64,000 nt of DNA from Pseudolysobacter antarcticus (GCF_004168365.1 NZ_CP035704.1:1984001-2048000); one strand, 5' to 3'; positions 1 to 9,847 are shown, counted from the stretch's first letter. A program made the numbers and translations. The notes: generated by a model from the sequence alone, not told the origin.

Positions 1-15
1 GCGCTGCCGAATGTA

Positions 16-2661
16 GTGCGCGATCGTGCGCGCGCTGAAGCCGCTGCGCGCGGTAATCTCATGCTGCTGGAAATGGTCCAGGCCGAAGGCAGCGATGTCT
101 TGCAGCGTCTCGGTGTCAGCGGCGATGGCTTGAACGAGGCCGAAGTCGAGTCGCGCCTCGAAGAATACGGCCCGAACGTGGTCGCGCAGGAAAAGAAAAA
201 ATCTTTCCTGAGCGAAATCGCCCATCGTTTTTTCACCAATCCGATCAACATCCTGCTGACCGTACTCGCGGTGATTTCGTATCTCGGCGACGATGCGGTC
301 GGCGCATCGATCATGCTGGCGATGGTGTTCATGGCGGTGTTCCTGTCGTATTTTCAGGAAGCACGCACCGGTCGTGCGGTCGAAAAATTGCGCAGCATGG
401 TCAGCAATACCGCGACTGCGCGGCGTGTTCCGGCGATCGATGAAGATGCCGAAAAAGCGGCGTCGTTGCCGCTCGCGCAGAAGATCGAAGTGCCGATCGA
501 CCAGCTTGTGCCGGGCGATGTCGTGCATCTTTCGGCAGGCGACATGATTCCCGCCGACCTGCGCCTGCTCACCGCAAAAGATCTGTTCATCAATCAGTCC
601 GCGCTGACTGGCGAATCGATGCCGGTGGAAAAATTCGCGGGCGTCGATCACGAGGCCAAGGCGCCGCTCGAAGCGCGCAATCTCGGTTTCATGGGCAGCA
701 ACGTGATCAGCGGCAGCGCTACCGCCGTGGTGATTGCGACCGGAACAAAAACCTATTTCGGTGCGCTCGCCGGTTCGCTGATCGGCCAGCGCGTGCAGAC
801 CAGTTTCGACAAGGGTGTGCATCGTTTTGCGTGGCTGATGATCCGCTTCATGGCGGTGATGGTGCCGTTGGTATTCCTGATCAACGGCGTCACCAAGGGC
901 GATTGGCTGCAGGCTTTCATGTTCGCGGTTTCGGTGGCGGTTGGACTCACGCCGGAAATGCTGCCGATGATCGTCACGATCAATCTCGCCAAAGGCGCGA
1001 TGGCGATGGCGAAAAAAGACGTGATCGTGAAACGTCTCAGCGCGATCCAGAATTTCGGCGCGATCGATGTGCTTTGCACCGACAAGACCGGCACCTTGAC
1101 GCAGGACAAAGTCATCCTGCAGCGGCATGTCGATATTGCCGGCAACGAAGACCAGAACGTACTCGAGTTTGCATATCTCAACAGCCATTACCAGACCGGG
1201 CTGAAGAACCTGCTCGATCTCGCCGTGCTCGAACAATTCGATGGCGAGATGCGTGCGCGCATGGAGGCCAGCTACACGTTGGTCGATGAAGTGCCGTTCG
1301 ATTTTTCGCGTCGACGCATGTCGGTAATCGTCAAGGATCAACACGGTAAACATTTCCTGATCGCGAAAGGTGCTGTGGCGGAAACGCTCGGTATCTGTGT
1401 TTCGCTGCGTGACGAAGATACGAGCGAGGCGCTCATGACGCCGGAAAAATTCGACGAAGTGCGTAGCGTCGCGCGCGACATGAATGAGGATGGCTTTCGC
1501 GTGATCGCGCTCGGCATGCGCGAGATCGACGCCAAGCCGGCGTATTCGCTCGCCGATGAAACCGATCTCACGTTGATGGGTTTTCTGGCGTTTCTCGATC
1601 CGCCGAAGGACAGCGCGGCCGAGGCGATTCGGGCGCTCAACGAAAACGGCGTCGCGGTGAAAATCCTCACTGGCGATAACGCGACCGTGACCGGCAACGT
1701 CTGTCGCCAGGTTGGTTTCGAAGTCACCAATTATCTGGTCGGCCCGCAGGTCGAGGCGATGAGTGATGACGAACTCACGCTCGCCACGCGCACGACGCAG
1801 GTGTTTGCGCGCTTGAATCCGCAGCAGAAAGTGCGCGTGATCGAGGCGCTACATCGCGACGGCCACGTCGTTGGATTCATGGGCGATGGCATCAACGATG
1901 GTCCGGCGCTGCGCGCGGCCGATGTTGGCATCTCGGTCGATACCGCGGTCGATATCGCCAAGGAATCCGCCGACATCATCCTGCTCGAAAAAAGCCTGAT
2001 GGTGTTGGAAGAGGGAGTGCTCGAAGGCCGCAAGGTATTCGGCAATATCCTCAAGTACATCAAGATGACCGCGAGTTCGAACTTCGGCAACATGTTCAGC
2101 GTAATCGGCGCGAGCGCATTTTTGCCATTCCTGCCGATCGCGCCGGTGCAGATTCTGCTCAACAATCTGCTCTACGATTTTTCGCAGACCTCGGTCGCTA
2201 CCGACGATGTCGACAAGGAGTATCTGGCCAAGCCGCGCAAGTGGGATCTGCCGGCGATCACACGTTTCATGCTGTTCATCGGCCCGATCAGCTCGATCTT
2301 CGACTACGTTCTGTTTGCCGTGATGTGGTTTGTATTCAAGGCGAATTCGCCGGAGCACGCCTCACTGTTCCAGACCGGCTGGTTCGTCGAATCGCTGTTG
2401 TCGCAGACCCTGATCGTGCATGTGATCCGCACCGGCAAGATTCCGTTCCTCGAAAGCCGCGCGAGTCTGGCGCTGACCATCACCACGCTGACGATCTGCC
2501 TCATCGGTGCGGTGCTGCCGTATTCGCCACTCGCGGTGAAGTTCGGTTTCACACCGCTGCCGGCGCTGTACTGGCTGTTCCTCGGTCTGATTTTGGTCGC
2601 CTACATGGCACTGACGCAGTTCGTCAAAGTCCGGTTGGTACGACGTTTCGGCATGCTCTGA
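16..2661 (+). CDS. mgtA: Magnesium-translocating P-type ATPase (MgtA/MgtB type), probably 5'-truncated by the window edge
   Basis: Inner-membrane P-type ATPase (P-IIIB) importing Mg2+ into the cytoplasm. The actuator loop LTGES is at about residues 197-201, the phosphorylated Asp of DKTGTLT at about D356, and the hinge motif GDGIND at about 623-628. The membrane motif GLTPEMLPM precedes the phosphorylation domain, and a C-terminal bundle of hydrophobic segments follows. Similarity to enterobacterial MgtA runs through to the last residues. The usual family motif GDGINDAP reads GDGINDGP here, a small deviation. The listed start is a GTG. The frame is open to base 1 and MgtA proteins normally have some 20 more N-terminal residues, so the true start is probably outside the window. 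No regulatory leader can be examined. Confidence 0.95.
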   Translation: MRDRARAEAAARGNLMLLEMVQAEGSDVLQRLGVSGDGLNEAEVESRLEEYGPNVVAQEKKKSFLSEIAHRFFTNPINILLTVLAVISYLGDDAVGASIMLAMVFMAVFLSYFQEARTGRAVEKLRSMVSNTATARRVPAIDEDAEKAASLPLAQKIEVPIDQLVPGDVVHLSAGDMIPADLRLLTAKDLFINQSALTGESMPVEKFAGVDHEAKAPLEARNLGFMGSNVISGSATAVVIATGTKTYFGALAGSLIGQRVQTSFDKGVHRFAWLMIRFMAVMVPLVFLINGVTKGDWLQAFMFAVSVAVGLTPEMLPMIVTINLAKGAMAMAKKDVIVKRLSAIQNFGAIDVLCTDKTGTLTQDKVILQRHVDIAGNEDQNVLEFAYLNSHYQTGLKNLLDLAVLEQFDGEMRARMEASYTLVDEVPFDFSRRRMSVIVKDQHGKHFLIAKGAVAETLGICVSLRDEDTSEALMTPEKFDEVRSVARDMNEDGFRVIALGMREIDAKPAYSLADETDLTLMGFLAFLDPPKDSAAEAIRALNENGVAVKILTGDNATVTGNVCRQVGFEVTNYLVGPQVEAMSDDELTLATRTTQVFARLNPQQKVRVIEALHRDGHVVGFMGDGINDGPALRAADVGISVDTAVDIAKESADIILLEKSLMVLEEGVLEGRKVFGNILKYIKMTASSNFGNMFSVIGASAFLPFLPIAPVQILLNNLLYDFSQTSVATDDVDKEYLAKPRKWDLPAITRFMLFIGPISSIFDYVLFAVMWFVFKANSPEHASLFQTGWFVESLLSQTLIVHVIRTGKIPFLESRASLALTITTLTICLIGAVLPYSPLAVKFGFTPLPALYWLFLGLILVAYMALTQFVKVRLVRRFGML

Positions 2662-2751
2662 AAACTTACTTCGCAGTGCGGTTTGGCCGCCTGCGTATTC
2701 CAGTTCGGATGCCTGAGTTATAGTCTGCCTTTGCATAACTTTAAATAACTC

Positions 2752-3612
2752 ATGAGTTTGGACGCCGTAGTGAGTGCCGCGACAGATTTTGCCAAGCAGT
2801 CGTTTAATGTACTGACCTATCTTGCAGTAATCACGACCATTGGTTTGCTGATCGAACGGATTTTTCCGGCCGAACGCGGCCAGTCGTGGTCGCGCCTGCG
2901 CTTCAATCTGTTGTGTGTGCCGATCGTTTTTCTGCTGGGCGGATTTGTGGCATCACGGGTTGCGCCGCTGATTTCGGCGTATACCGGGCCGAGTCACCCG
3001 GGCTGGTTGCATATTGCCTTCGATGACGGTTTCTGGGGGTCGTTGGCCGCGATTGTGTTGTACATGCTGATCTACGATTTTTTCTACTACTGGTGGCACC
3101 GCGCCCAACATGAAAGTCCGTGGTTGTGGGCACAACATCAGCTGCATCATAGTGATCGCGCGATCAATATCACCAGCTCGATGCGGCATCACTGGCTGGA
3201 ATCGCCGCTGCGAGTGTTTAGCACAACCTTGCCGATGGCGTTGCTGTTCGACCTGAAAAATCCCGATGTGGTCTGGCTCGTGACGATCTTCGGATTCTGG
3301 CCATTCTTCATCCACATGAACTTGCGTTTGCCGCTCGGTCCGCTCACGCCGATCGTGGCTGGGCCGCAATATCACCGCATCCATCATTCGTTGCAACCCG
3401 AGCATCACAACACCAATTACGCCGCCTATTTGCCGTTATGGGATATTGTATTTCGGACTGCGTATTTACCGAAGCCCGATGAGTTTCCGGCCACCGGTCT
3501 GGACGAGCATGAAGATCGCAGTTTGTGGCACATGCTCTGGCAGCCGTTTATCGACTGGTCAAAACGCTTGCGCGCACTGATGTCGCCGGTTACGCCGAGC
3601 GCGGAAAAATGA
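2752..3612 (+). CDS. Sterol desaturase / fatty acid hydroxylase superfamily membrane protein
   Basis: Integral-membrane di-iron oxygenase of the fatty acid hydroxylase superfamily, 286 residues. The histidine clusters that bind the two irons are visible: H116xxxH120 in WWHRAQHE, H129xxHH133 in QHQLHHS, HRIHH at about 208-212 and a further HH near 219. Hydrophobic segments occupy about residues 15-35, 45-70 and 90-112, with more between the second and third clusters. The substrate cannot be deduced. The ATG is the first in frame after a stop. The stop codon overlaps the ATG of the next gene (ATGA), so the two are probably translationally coupled and may act on the same lipid or cell-envelope molecule. 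Confidence 0.88.
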   Translation: MSLDAVVSAATDFAKQSFNVLTYLAVITTIGLLIERIFPAERGQSWSRLRFNLLCVPIVFLLGGFVASRVAPLISAYTGPSHPGWLHIAFDDGFWGSLAAIVLYMLIYDFFYYWWHRAQHESPWLWAQHQLHHSDRAINITSSMRHHWLESPLRVFSTTLPMALLFDLKNPDVVWLVTIFGFWPFFIHMNLRLPLGPLTPIVAGPQYHRIHHSLQPEHHNTNYAAYLPLWDIVFRTAYLPKPDEFPATGLDEHEDRSLWHMLWQPFIDWSKRLRALMSPVTPSAEK

Positions 3613-4742
3613 GTTCGACACACGACGCAAAAGATGCGTTCGGAATCGAGCTCCTGCAAGCCATTGCGATTGGGTTGGTGGTATTGGCCCATGGCTTGAT
3701 GCTGGCATTACCGACATGGCCGAACCTATTTGTCGCCTTCACCTTGTTATCGTTATTCGGTATTGAGCTGTTGCTGTTGTTGGCGGGTTTTACGATTGGT
3801 GCGGAGTTGATCGAACTACTGCAATCGCGTGGTCGTGTACGTGATTTCTGGCGACAGCGTGCGTGGCGAATGTTGCCCAACTATTATTTGTTTCTGGTGC
3901 TGGCCTGTTTGTTGTATTCGCTTTTGTTCAAAATTTTTCCTGGTGGCTGGAATTATCTGTGGCTCGGACAATCACTCCTCGCGCCAGCGGCGAATGGATT
4001 TTTTCCCGAGAGCTGGCGTATCGCCATTGAGGTGTGGTTTTTTCTTCTGGCGCCGCTACCGTTGATCCTGATCGCGCAATATTTGCGGGATCGCTCAAGC
4101 GCCATTCCGTGGTTCAGCCTGATGCTGATCCTGTCGATGCCCGCACTTCGCATGATCTATATTCTTGACATGCATCCGGCCTGGGATGGGGGGCTGCGGA
4201 AAATCACCCTGTTGCGTCCGGATGCGCTGGCTTGGGGCATGCTGTTTTGTTATTGGAAACTGCGTAACCCGGTGCCGTGGGAAAAGCACGCCGGCAAAAT
4301 GGCCGCAGCGGGTTTTGCGATTTTGTTGCCGTGCGCGATGTACGCCATGGGCTTGGCGAATCGCGGCAATGTTTCGTTGAGTAGCACCAACGACGCGATA
4401 TTTTCAGCGGCCCTGTTTTCTTTTTTGCCGGCAGGTCTGGCTTGTCTGCTACCGTTGCTGGACAGGTGGCTGGTCCCCTGCAGTGCAGGTTTGCGCGCTG
4501 TCGTGAGCAGTTTGAGTCGTTACAGTTATGCTTTGTATTTCGCGCATATCCCGCTGTTGTTCGTGCTGCTTTATTGCGCTCGGGACGCGATTAAAGATCA
4601 ACCGTCGCTCATCCTTTTTGCGGGCTTCGGCTGGATAATTTTGAGCATGGTCGCCGCCGCACTGGTGTTCCGCTTTTTCGAAGAACCCCTACGGCGTTTT
4701 GGCACTGCACGAGTTGCTTCCAAGAATGATTCCACAGCTTGA
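3609..4742 (+). CDS. Acyltransferase 3 family membrane protein (OafA/YrhL-like)
   Basis: Polytopic inner-membrane O-acyltransferase, 377 residues. It has about ten hydrophobic segments, an early HG near residue 30 and the RxxRxxPxY-like motif RQRAWRMLPNYY near residues 83-94, all typical of the acyltransferase_3 family that acetylates surface polysaccharides or lipids. I chose the ATG at 3609, which overlaps the upstream stop by four bases; a longer in-frame reading would run deep into the previous gene. Coupling with the sterol-desaturase-like gene suggests modification of a common substrate, which is inference. Confidence 0.85.
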   Translation: MSSTHDAKDAFGIELLQAIAIGLVVLAHGLMLALPTWPNLFVAFTLLSLFGIELLLLLAGFTIGAELIELLQSRGRVRDFWRQRAWRMLPNYYLFLVLACLLYSLLFKIFPGGWNYLWLGQSLLAPAANGFFPESWRIAIEVWFFLLAPLPLILIAQYLRDRSSAIPWFSLMLILSMPALRMIYILDMHPAWDGGLRKITLLRPDALAWGMLFCYWKLRNPVPWEKHAGKMAAAGFAILLPCAMYAMGLANRGNVSLSSTNDAIFSAALFSFLPAGLACLLPLLDRWLVPCSAGLRAVVSSLSRYSYALYFAHIPLLFVLLYCARDAIKDQPSLILFAGFGWIILSMVAAALVFRFFEEPLRRFGTARVASKNDSTA

Positions 4743-4754
4743 TCGGTACCTGGC

Positions 4755-6308
4755 TCAATGACCGCCTGCCGTAGCTGCCGCCGGCCCGGCCTTGCTGGAG
4801 AACGGCGGTTTGGCCAGCCACACGATCAAGGTCAGCGCACCGAACACGCAGCCGAGCATGAAGAACAGTTCGTTGAACGAAATCTGGTAGCTCTGTTGCG
4901 TGATCATCTGGTCGAGCACGAATCCTGCGCGTACCGTGCTGCCTTGGCCCAAGGTCGCGATTGCCGCTTGCGAGGTCGGATCGTACACGGTGATTTTTTC
5001 CGCGAGCTGGGCGTGATGGAGAATCGCGCGATGCTGCCACATGTAGGTGATCCACGATGCTGAGAAACTCGCGCCGAGCGTGCGCAGGAAGGTGGCGAGT
5101 CCGCCGCCGCTGGCGATTTCGTTGGGCTGCAAATCGGACAACAGAATCTGCAGGATCGGCATGAAGAACAGCGACACGCCAAGACCCTGAAGCAACTGCA
5201 CCAAGGCAACATGTTTGAAATCGACATCGAGATTGAACCCGGCGCGCAGCAAGCAGGTCGAACCCATTATCGCAAACGCCATCATGCCGAGCGCGCGCAG
5301 GTCGAATCGCCCAGCGTATTTGCCGACGAAGGGCGTCAGTAGCACCGGCAGAATTCCGATCGGCGCGGTGGCCAATCCGGCCCACGTCGAGGTGTAGCCG
5401 AGATTGCGTTGCAACCATTGCGGTACGAGCAGGCCGATGCCGAAAAATGCGGCGTAGGCGAGTACCAGCACCAGAGTGCCGGCGGCGAAGTTGCGATGGC
5501 GGAACAGGCGCAGATCGACGATCGGATTCTTGTCGGTAAGTTCCCAGATCAGAAAAATCACCAGCGAAATCGCTGCAATGATCGCCAGTGTGACAATGAA
5601 TGTGGACTGGAACCAATCTTCGTCGTTGCCCTTGTCGAGCAAAATCTGCAGCGCGCCGACGCCGATGATCAGCGTGATCAGGCCGACATAATCCATCTTC
5701 GGCCGTTCGAGAAACACCGGACGTCCGCGCATCTGGCTCGCGACCACGCTGCACGCAAAAATACCGATCGGCACGTTGATGAAAAAGATCCACGGCCAGT
5801 TGTAATTGTCGGTGATCCAGCCGCCGAGAATCGGCCCGGCAATCGGCGCGACCACGGTCACCATCGCCAGCAACGCCAACGCTTGACCGCGTTTCGCCGC
5901 GGGATAAATCGAGATCAGCAAACTCTGCGTGATCGGATACATCGGCCCGGCCACAGCGCCTTGAATGATGCGGAACAGAATTAGCATGCCCATGCTTTGC
6001 GAGATGCCGCACAGGAACGACGCCAGCGTGAATAGCAAGGTCGCCCAGATGAACAATCGCACTTCGCCGACTCTTCGCGTGAGCCAGCCGGTCAGCGGCA
6101 ACGCAATCGCGTTGCTGACCGCGAACGAGGTAATTACCCACGTGCTTTGATCCGCGCTCACGCCGAGGTTGCCGGCGATCGTCGGCAACGACACGTTGGC
6201 GATCGTCGTGTCGAGCACCTGCATGAACGTGGCAAGCGACAGGCCGATAGTTGCCAGCGCGAGATTGGGTGGACGAAACGGAGGTGCGCTTGGTGCCGGG
6301 GCACTCAT
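4755..6308 (-). CDS. emrB: DHA2-family MFS multidrug efflux permease (EmrB/QacA type)
   Basis: Proton-driven drug exporter of the inner membrane, 517 residues, with 14 predicted membrane segments as in the DHA2 family. The motif-A region GWLTRRVGEVR follows segment 2, and the antiporter motif region around GPILGGWITDNY continues into FFINVPIG. The N-terminus MSAPAPSAPPFRPP is Pro/Ala rich and cytoplasmic. It is the last gene of a four-gene minus-strand unit (marR, nodT, emrA, emrB). With the periplasmic adaptor and outer-membrane factor upstream it would form a complete tripartite pump across both membranes. Substrates are unknown. Confidence 0.93.
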   Translation of the reverse strand: MSAPAPSAPPFRPPNLALATIGLSLATFMQVLDTTIANVSLPTIAGNLGVSADQSTWVITSFAVSNAIALPLTGWLTRRVGEVRLFIWATLLFTLASFLCGISQSMGMLILFRIIQGAVAGPMYPITQSLLISIYPAAKRGQALALLAMVTVVAPIAGPILGGWITDNYNWPWIFFINVPIGIFACSVVASQMRGRPVFLERPKMDYVGLITLIIGVGALQILLDKGNDEDWFQSTFIVTLAIIAAISLVIFLIWELTDKNPIVDLRLFRHRNFAAGTLVLVLAYAAFFGIGLLVPQWLQRNLGYTSTWAGLATAPIGILPVLLTPFVGKYAGRFDLRALGMMAFAIMGSTCLLRAGFNLDVDFKHVALVQLLQGLGVSLFFMPILQILLSDLQPNEIASGGGLATFLRTLGASFSASWITYMWQHRAILHHAQLAEKITVYDPTSQAAIATLGQGSTVRAGFVLDQMITQQSYQISFNELFFMLGCVFGALTLIVWLAKPPFSSKAGPAAATAGGH

Positions 6309-6456
6309 GGCCTGGAATCCTTGAACCGATTTTTACGTTGCGATGATGTGAGCCGCGGCCGGTATCGCTCGAATCGAGTCGACACCGGCACGACGTATCC
6401 GGATTTCTGAGCGACGAACAAAATATTGTTCATCGCTGCAAATAGGCGAAACGCGA

Positions 6457-7689
6457 TCAGTGTTTGCTGCGTTGGCGCGAGTTGCCGCCGCTTGCGTCGC
6501 CGCCGGCCACCTGCGCCATGTTCTCGCGGATAATGCGATCGACCAGAGCGTCACCCTCGCTGAGTTGCTGTTTGTAGATGTCGGTCGAAAACACCGGCTC
6601 GGTACGCGCCTTTTGCGATAACACCTGACCGGATTGATCGTGCAGATCCACTTCGGCTGACATCGACAAACCGACGCGCAACGGATGCTGCTGCAGCTCT
6701 TTCGGATCGATCGTGATGCGCACCGGAACACGCTGCACGATCTTGATCCAGTTGCCGGTGGCGTTCTGCGCCGGCAACAGCGAGAACGCGCTGCCAGTGC
6801 CAACGCCGAGGCCGGAAATGCGACCGTTGTATTCGACATCGCTGCCGTACAGATCGGAACGCAGAGTGACCTTCTGGCCGAGTCGCATGTGTTGCAATTG
6901 GGTTTCCTTGAAGTTCGCCGCCACCCAAGCTTGGCCGAGCGGCACCACTGCCATCAGCGGCGTGCCGGCTTGCACACGTTGGCCGACCTGCGCCGAACGT
7001 TTCGCGACATAACCAGTGACGGGCGCGACCAAGGTCGTGCGCACGGTGGCGAGATACGCCTGACGCAATGCCGCACTGGCCGACAGTACCTCGGGATGCG
7101 AGGCGATCGCGGTATCGTCGACCAGCGCCTTCGAGGTTTCGAGCTGCTGTTTCGATCCGGCCATCGCGCTTTCCGCGCCGGCCAATGCCTCACGGGCATG
7201 CGCCAGTTCTTCGTTCGAGATCGCGCCGCTGCTCGCCAGATTCTTGCGGCGCTGATAGTCGGCGCGCGCCTTGTCCAGCGACACCTGTTTGGCGTTGAGA
7301 TCGGCTTCGAGACTGCTGACGTTGCTGAACAAGCCGCGTACCTGACGCACTGCGCGAGCCAGATTGGCTTCGGCTTGCGACAGGGCGACACGCGCATCGC
7401 TCGGATCGAATTCGATCAAGGTCTGGCCGGCTTGTGCGAGGTCGTTGTCGTCGGCGCCGATACTGATCACGGTGCCCGCCACCAGCGGCGTGATCTGCAC
7501 CACGTTGCCGTCGATGTAGGCGTCTTCGGTTTTTTCATACCAGCGACCGACCATGAAATACCACGCCGTCACCGCAATCGCGGCGATCACGCAGACGGCA
7601 GCGAGGCCGCGCAGCATCCAGCGGCGCTTGCTGGTATTTTTCGGAGTCGCAGTATTGGCAGAACCGGGATTGGAAGTTTCGTTGCTCAT
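6457..7689 (-). CDS. emrA: HlyD/EmrA-family periplasmic adaptor of a multidrug efflux pump
   Basis: Membrane-fusion protein, 410 residues, linking the inner-membrane permease to the outer-membrane channel. One N-terminal transmembrane anchor lies at about residues 25-46. A biotinyl-lipoyl-like half follows (TEDAYIDGNVVQITPLVAG), then a long coiled-coil hairpin at about 95-205 rich in Ala, Glu and Arg. After it come the second lipoyl half (VAPVTGYVAKRSAQVGQ) and a beta-barrel region. The gene begins only 9 bases after the nodT stop, so it is co-transcribed with it. The C-terminal tail after about residue 380 is Gly/Ser/Arg rich and not typical, but short. Confidence 0.92.
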   Translation of the reverse strand: MSNETSNPGSANTATPKNTSKRRWMLRGLAAVCVIAAIAVTAWYFMVGRWYEKTEDAYIDGNVVQITPLVAGTVISIGADDNDLAQAGQTLIEFDPSDARVALSQAEANLARAVRQVRGLFSNVSSLEADLNAKQVSLDKARADYQRRKNLASSGAISNEELAHAREALAGAESAMAGSKQQLETSKALVDDTAIASHPEVLSASAALRQAYLATVRTTLVAPVTGYVAKRSAQVGQRVQAGTPLMAVVPLGQAWVAANFKETQLQHMRLGQKVTLRSDLYGSDVEYNGRISGLGVGTGSAFSLLPAQNATGNWIKIVQRVPVRITIDPKELQQHPLRVGLSMSAEVDLHDQSGQVLSQKARTEPVFSTDIYKQQLSEGDALVDRIIRENMAQVAGGDASGGNSRQRSKH

Positions 7690-7698
7690 GGACGTGCC

Positions 7699-9168
7699 TC
7701 AGGAAATCGGGGGTGTAATGGTGCTGGCGGGAATAGGCGCCGGGGTTGCTTCGCTGTCGTTGAATCCGCCGCCCAGCGCTTCGATCAATTGCACGGAAAT
7801 ATCGATCTGCTGGCGTTGCAGATCGGCCAGACCTTGCTCGGCGACCAGCAATGCCTGACGCACGCTGAGCGCTTCTAGATAACTACCGACGCCATTCTTG
7901 TAACGCAGCATCGCCAAATCCCACGCCGCCTTGGCGCTGTCGTAAGCGCGCTGCTCGGCGGCGAGTTGCTGATCGAACGAATGCAGTTGCGTCAGGCGAT
8001 TGGCAATCTCGTTGAGTGCGCTGACGAGGATCTTGTTGTATTGCGCGACGGCGAGATCGTATTCCGCATCCTTGTTGTCGAGATTTGCACGCAACCGGCC
8101 GCCATCGAAAATCGGCAACGAGATCGCCGGCGCGAGTTCGCCAAAACGGCTGCCTGCGCTGAGGAACTTGCCTATATCCATCGACGCCAATCCGGCCGCG
8201 ATACTCAAGTTCAGGTTTGGATAAAATTGCGTCTGTGCGACTTTGATATCGCGGCTTGCGGCTTCCACGCGCCAGCGTGCCGCGACCACATCCGGGCGAC
8301 GTCCGAGCAGCTCGGCGGGCAGGGTGCTCGGTAACGCCACGACTTCGGGTTTGAGCGCTCGCGGGCGGGCGATGCTCAGGCCGCGATCCGGACCTTGACC
8401 GAGCAAACCGGCCAGCGTTACCTGGCTCGTCGCGATGCCGAGTTCGGCTTCGGCGAAGCGCTCGTCGGCACTCGCGAGATAACTTTCGGTCTGGCGCAGC
8501 TGCAATTGGTTGTCGATACCGGCATCGACGCGCTGCCGCGTGAGATCGAGCAAGGTATTGGTGCGGTCGATCTCGGCCTGCGCGAGATCCTTGCTGACGA
8601 ACGCATACCCCAATTGCGAATAAGCGCGCGCGACATTCGCTGACAAGGTCAGGCGCACGGCTTGTGCATCGACGCTCGCGGCTCGCGCCTGGCCGAGCGC
8701 GGCTTCCCACGCGGCGCGTTTGCCGCCCCACAGATCGAAGCTGTAGCTGAAACTCAGCATCGCCTGATCAACCGTCGAATAATGGCCGCCGATCGGCTCC
8801 GGAATCACCGTCTGCGGAATTCGCACGCCGGTGGTGCCGGCGCTAGCCTTGACGCTCGGCTTGCGCAACGCATCGGTGGCCTGCGCCTGCGCCACAGCCT
8901 GACGTACGCGCGCATCGGCAATGGCGAGATCAGGATTGCCTTGCAGCGCTTCGGCGATCAGTACATCAAGCGCTGGGTCGCCAAGATCCTGCCACCAGTC
9001 GCGGCGTGGCCAGCTCGCGGTCGAAACTTTCAGCGCAGCAAAGGATTTATTCGTGGCAAGGCTGTTGCTGCCGCGCGGCTGGCCGTGCGTGGCAAGGCCC
9101 TCCATGCTGGCGCAGCCGGCTACCGAAAGCGCAATGGCGAGTGAGGAAAGAGCGGATTTCAGATACAT
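7699..9168 (-). CDS. NodT-family outer-membrane efflux lipoprotein
   Basis: Outer-membrane factor, 489 residues, forming the exit duct of the tripartite pump. The N-terminus is a lipoprotein signal with lipobox VAGC (Cys at about residue 19). Two OEP repeats follow, with the long alternating Ala/Gln/Arg helices typical of TolC relatives (around SQAEA-type segments such as ADARVRQAVAQAQA). The protein starts 24 bases after marR and ends 9 bases before emrA. The order marR-nodT-emrA-emrB is common in proteobacteria for pumps induced by aromatic or lipophilic compounds. Confidence 0.92.
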   Translation of the reverse strand: MYLKSALSSLAIALSVAGCASMEGLATHGQPRGSNSLATNKSFAALKVSTASWPRRDWWQDLGDPALDVLIAEALQGNPDLAIADARVRQAVAQAQATDALRKPSVKASAGTTGVRIPQTVIPEPIGGHYSTVDQAMLSFSYSFDLWGGKRAAWEAALGQARAASVDAQAVRLTLSANVARAYSQLGYAFVSKDLAQAEIDRTNTLLDLTRQRVDAGIDNQLQLRQTESYLASADERFAEAELGIATSQVTLAGLLGQGPDRGLSIARPRALKPEVVALPSTLPAELLGRRPDVVAARWRVEAASRDIKVAQTQFYPNLNLSIAAGLASMDIGKFLSAGSRFGELAPAISLPIFDGGRLRANLDNKDAEYDLAVAQYNKILVSALNEIANRLTQLHSFDQQLAAEQRAYDSAKAAWDLAMLRYKNGVGSYLEALSVRQALLVAEQGLADLQRQQIDISVQLIEALGGGFNDSEATPAPIPASTITPPIS

Positions 9169-9192
9169 AGGGGCGTCAAATAGTAGCGGGGA

Positions 9193-9672
9193 CTAATCGT
9201 TTTCTTGCTGTAGCGTGGCTTGAATCTGTTTCAATGTTTGTGTCAACTTTTCGCGATCTGCGGTGCTGATTCCGCGCAAGGCCATCTCCATGACGGTGGT
9301 GGCTGACTTGCTCATGCGCCACCAGACTTCGCGGCCGGCTTCGGTAATCTCGATCTGCAGCGCGCGCCGATCCTGCGCGTGCGGCAGACGGCGCAGATAA
9401 CCTTTTTCGGTCAGGCGATCGAGTAGGCGTGTCATCGCGCCGGCATCGTGACTGATCGAGCGCGCCAGTTCGGTCGCGGTCATCGGCACTTCCGTCGAAA
9501 GTTTTTTCATCACCAGGTACTGCGTGAAATTGAGTTCGCTGCCTTGTTTGGCGAACTCGTGTTCGAGTCGGTTCATCAAGGCGCTGCGCACGTTGCCGAT
9601 CAGTTGGCCGAAGCTTTCTTCACGCGCTGCGGCCTTGTGGTGACTGTTGTTGCTGGCGTCGTTGGCTTGCAT
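9193..9672 (-). CDS. MarR-family transcriptional regulator of the efflux operon
   Basis: Winged-helix repressor, 159 residues. The helix-turn-helix lies at about residues 70-95 (TATELARSISHDAGAMTRLLDRL), followed by the wing with the conserved DxR (AQDRRALQIEITEAG). It is first in the minus-strand operon and almost certainly controls its own transcription and that of the downstream pump genes, ligand binding relieving repression. The ATG lies only nine bases downstream of a plausible -10 element, so the mRNA may be leaderless or nearly so. A direct repeat overlapping that promoter is the likely operator. The N-terminal 20 residues are unconserved-looking, so a later start cannot be excluded. 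Confidence 0.93.
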   Translation of the reverse strand: MQANDASNNSHHKAAAREESFGQLIGNVRSALMNRLEHEFAKQGSELNFTQYLVMKKLSTEVPMTATELARSISHDAGAMTRLLDRLTEKGYLRRLPHAQDRRALQIEITEAGREVWWRMSKSATTVMEMALRGISTADREKLTQTLKQIQATLQQEND

Positions 9673-9681
9673 GCTGCATAT

Positions 9682-9709
9682 ACTGTACTTGTCAGTATGT
9701 ACTTGTCAA
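9682..9709 (-). promoter_or_regulatory. Promoter and direct-repeat operator of the marR efflux operon
   Basis: On the minus strand TTGACA (9709-9704) and TACAGT (9687-9682) are separated by 16 bases, a near-consensus sigma-70 promoter. Two exact copies of the 11-mer TGTACTTGTCA (plus-strand 9684-9694 and 9698-9708), three bases apart, cover the whole promoter. A repressor bound there would block RNA polymerase. Assignment to the adjacent MarR protein is inference from position. Confidence 0.65.
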
Positions 9710-9847
9710 GGCAAATATAGTTCAGGCAAGTAAAACAATGTAACGCGAATTTTTTTACGCCATGCGCTGGATTCTCGAACAAGGAAGCGGCGCACAGGAG
9801 TTGCGCGGCAGAGGCTAAACGCTTAATCAACCATCAGCGAGACGAGA

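Noticed and set aside
4609-6141. Alternative long minus-strand reading frame over the efflux permease
   Set aside because: Arg/His/Asp-rich frame typical of an out-of-frame GC-rich gene; the overlapping EmrB frame has all family motifs.
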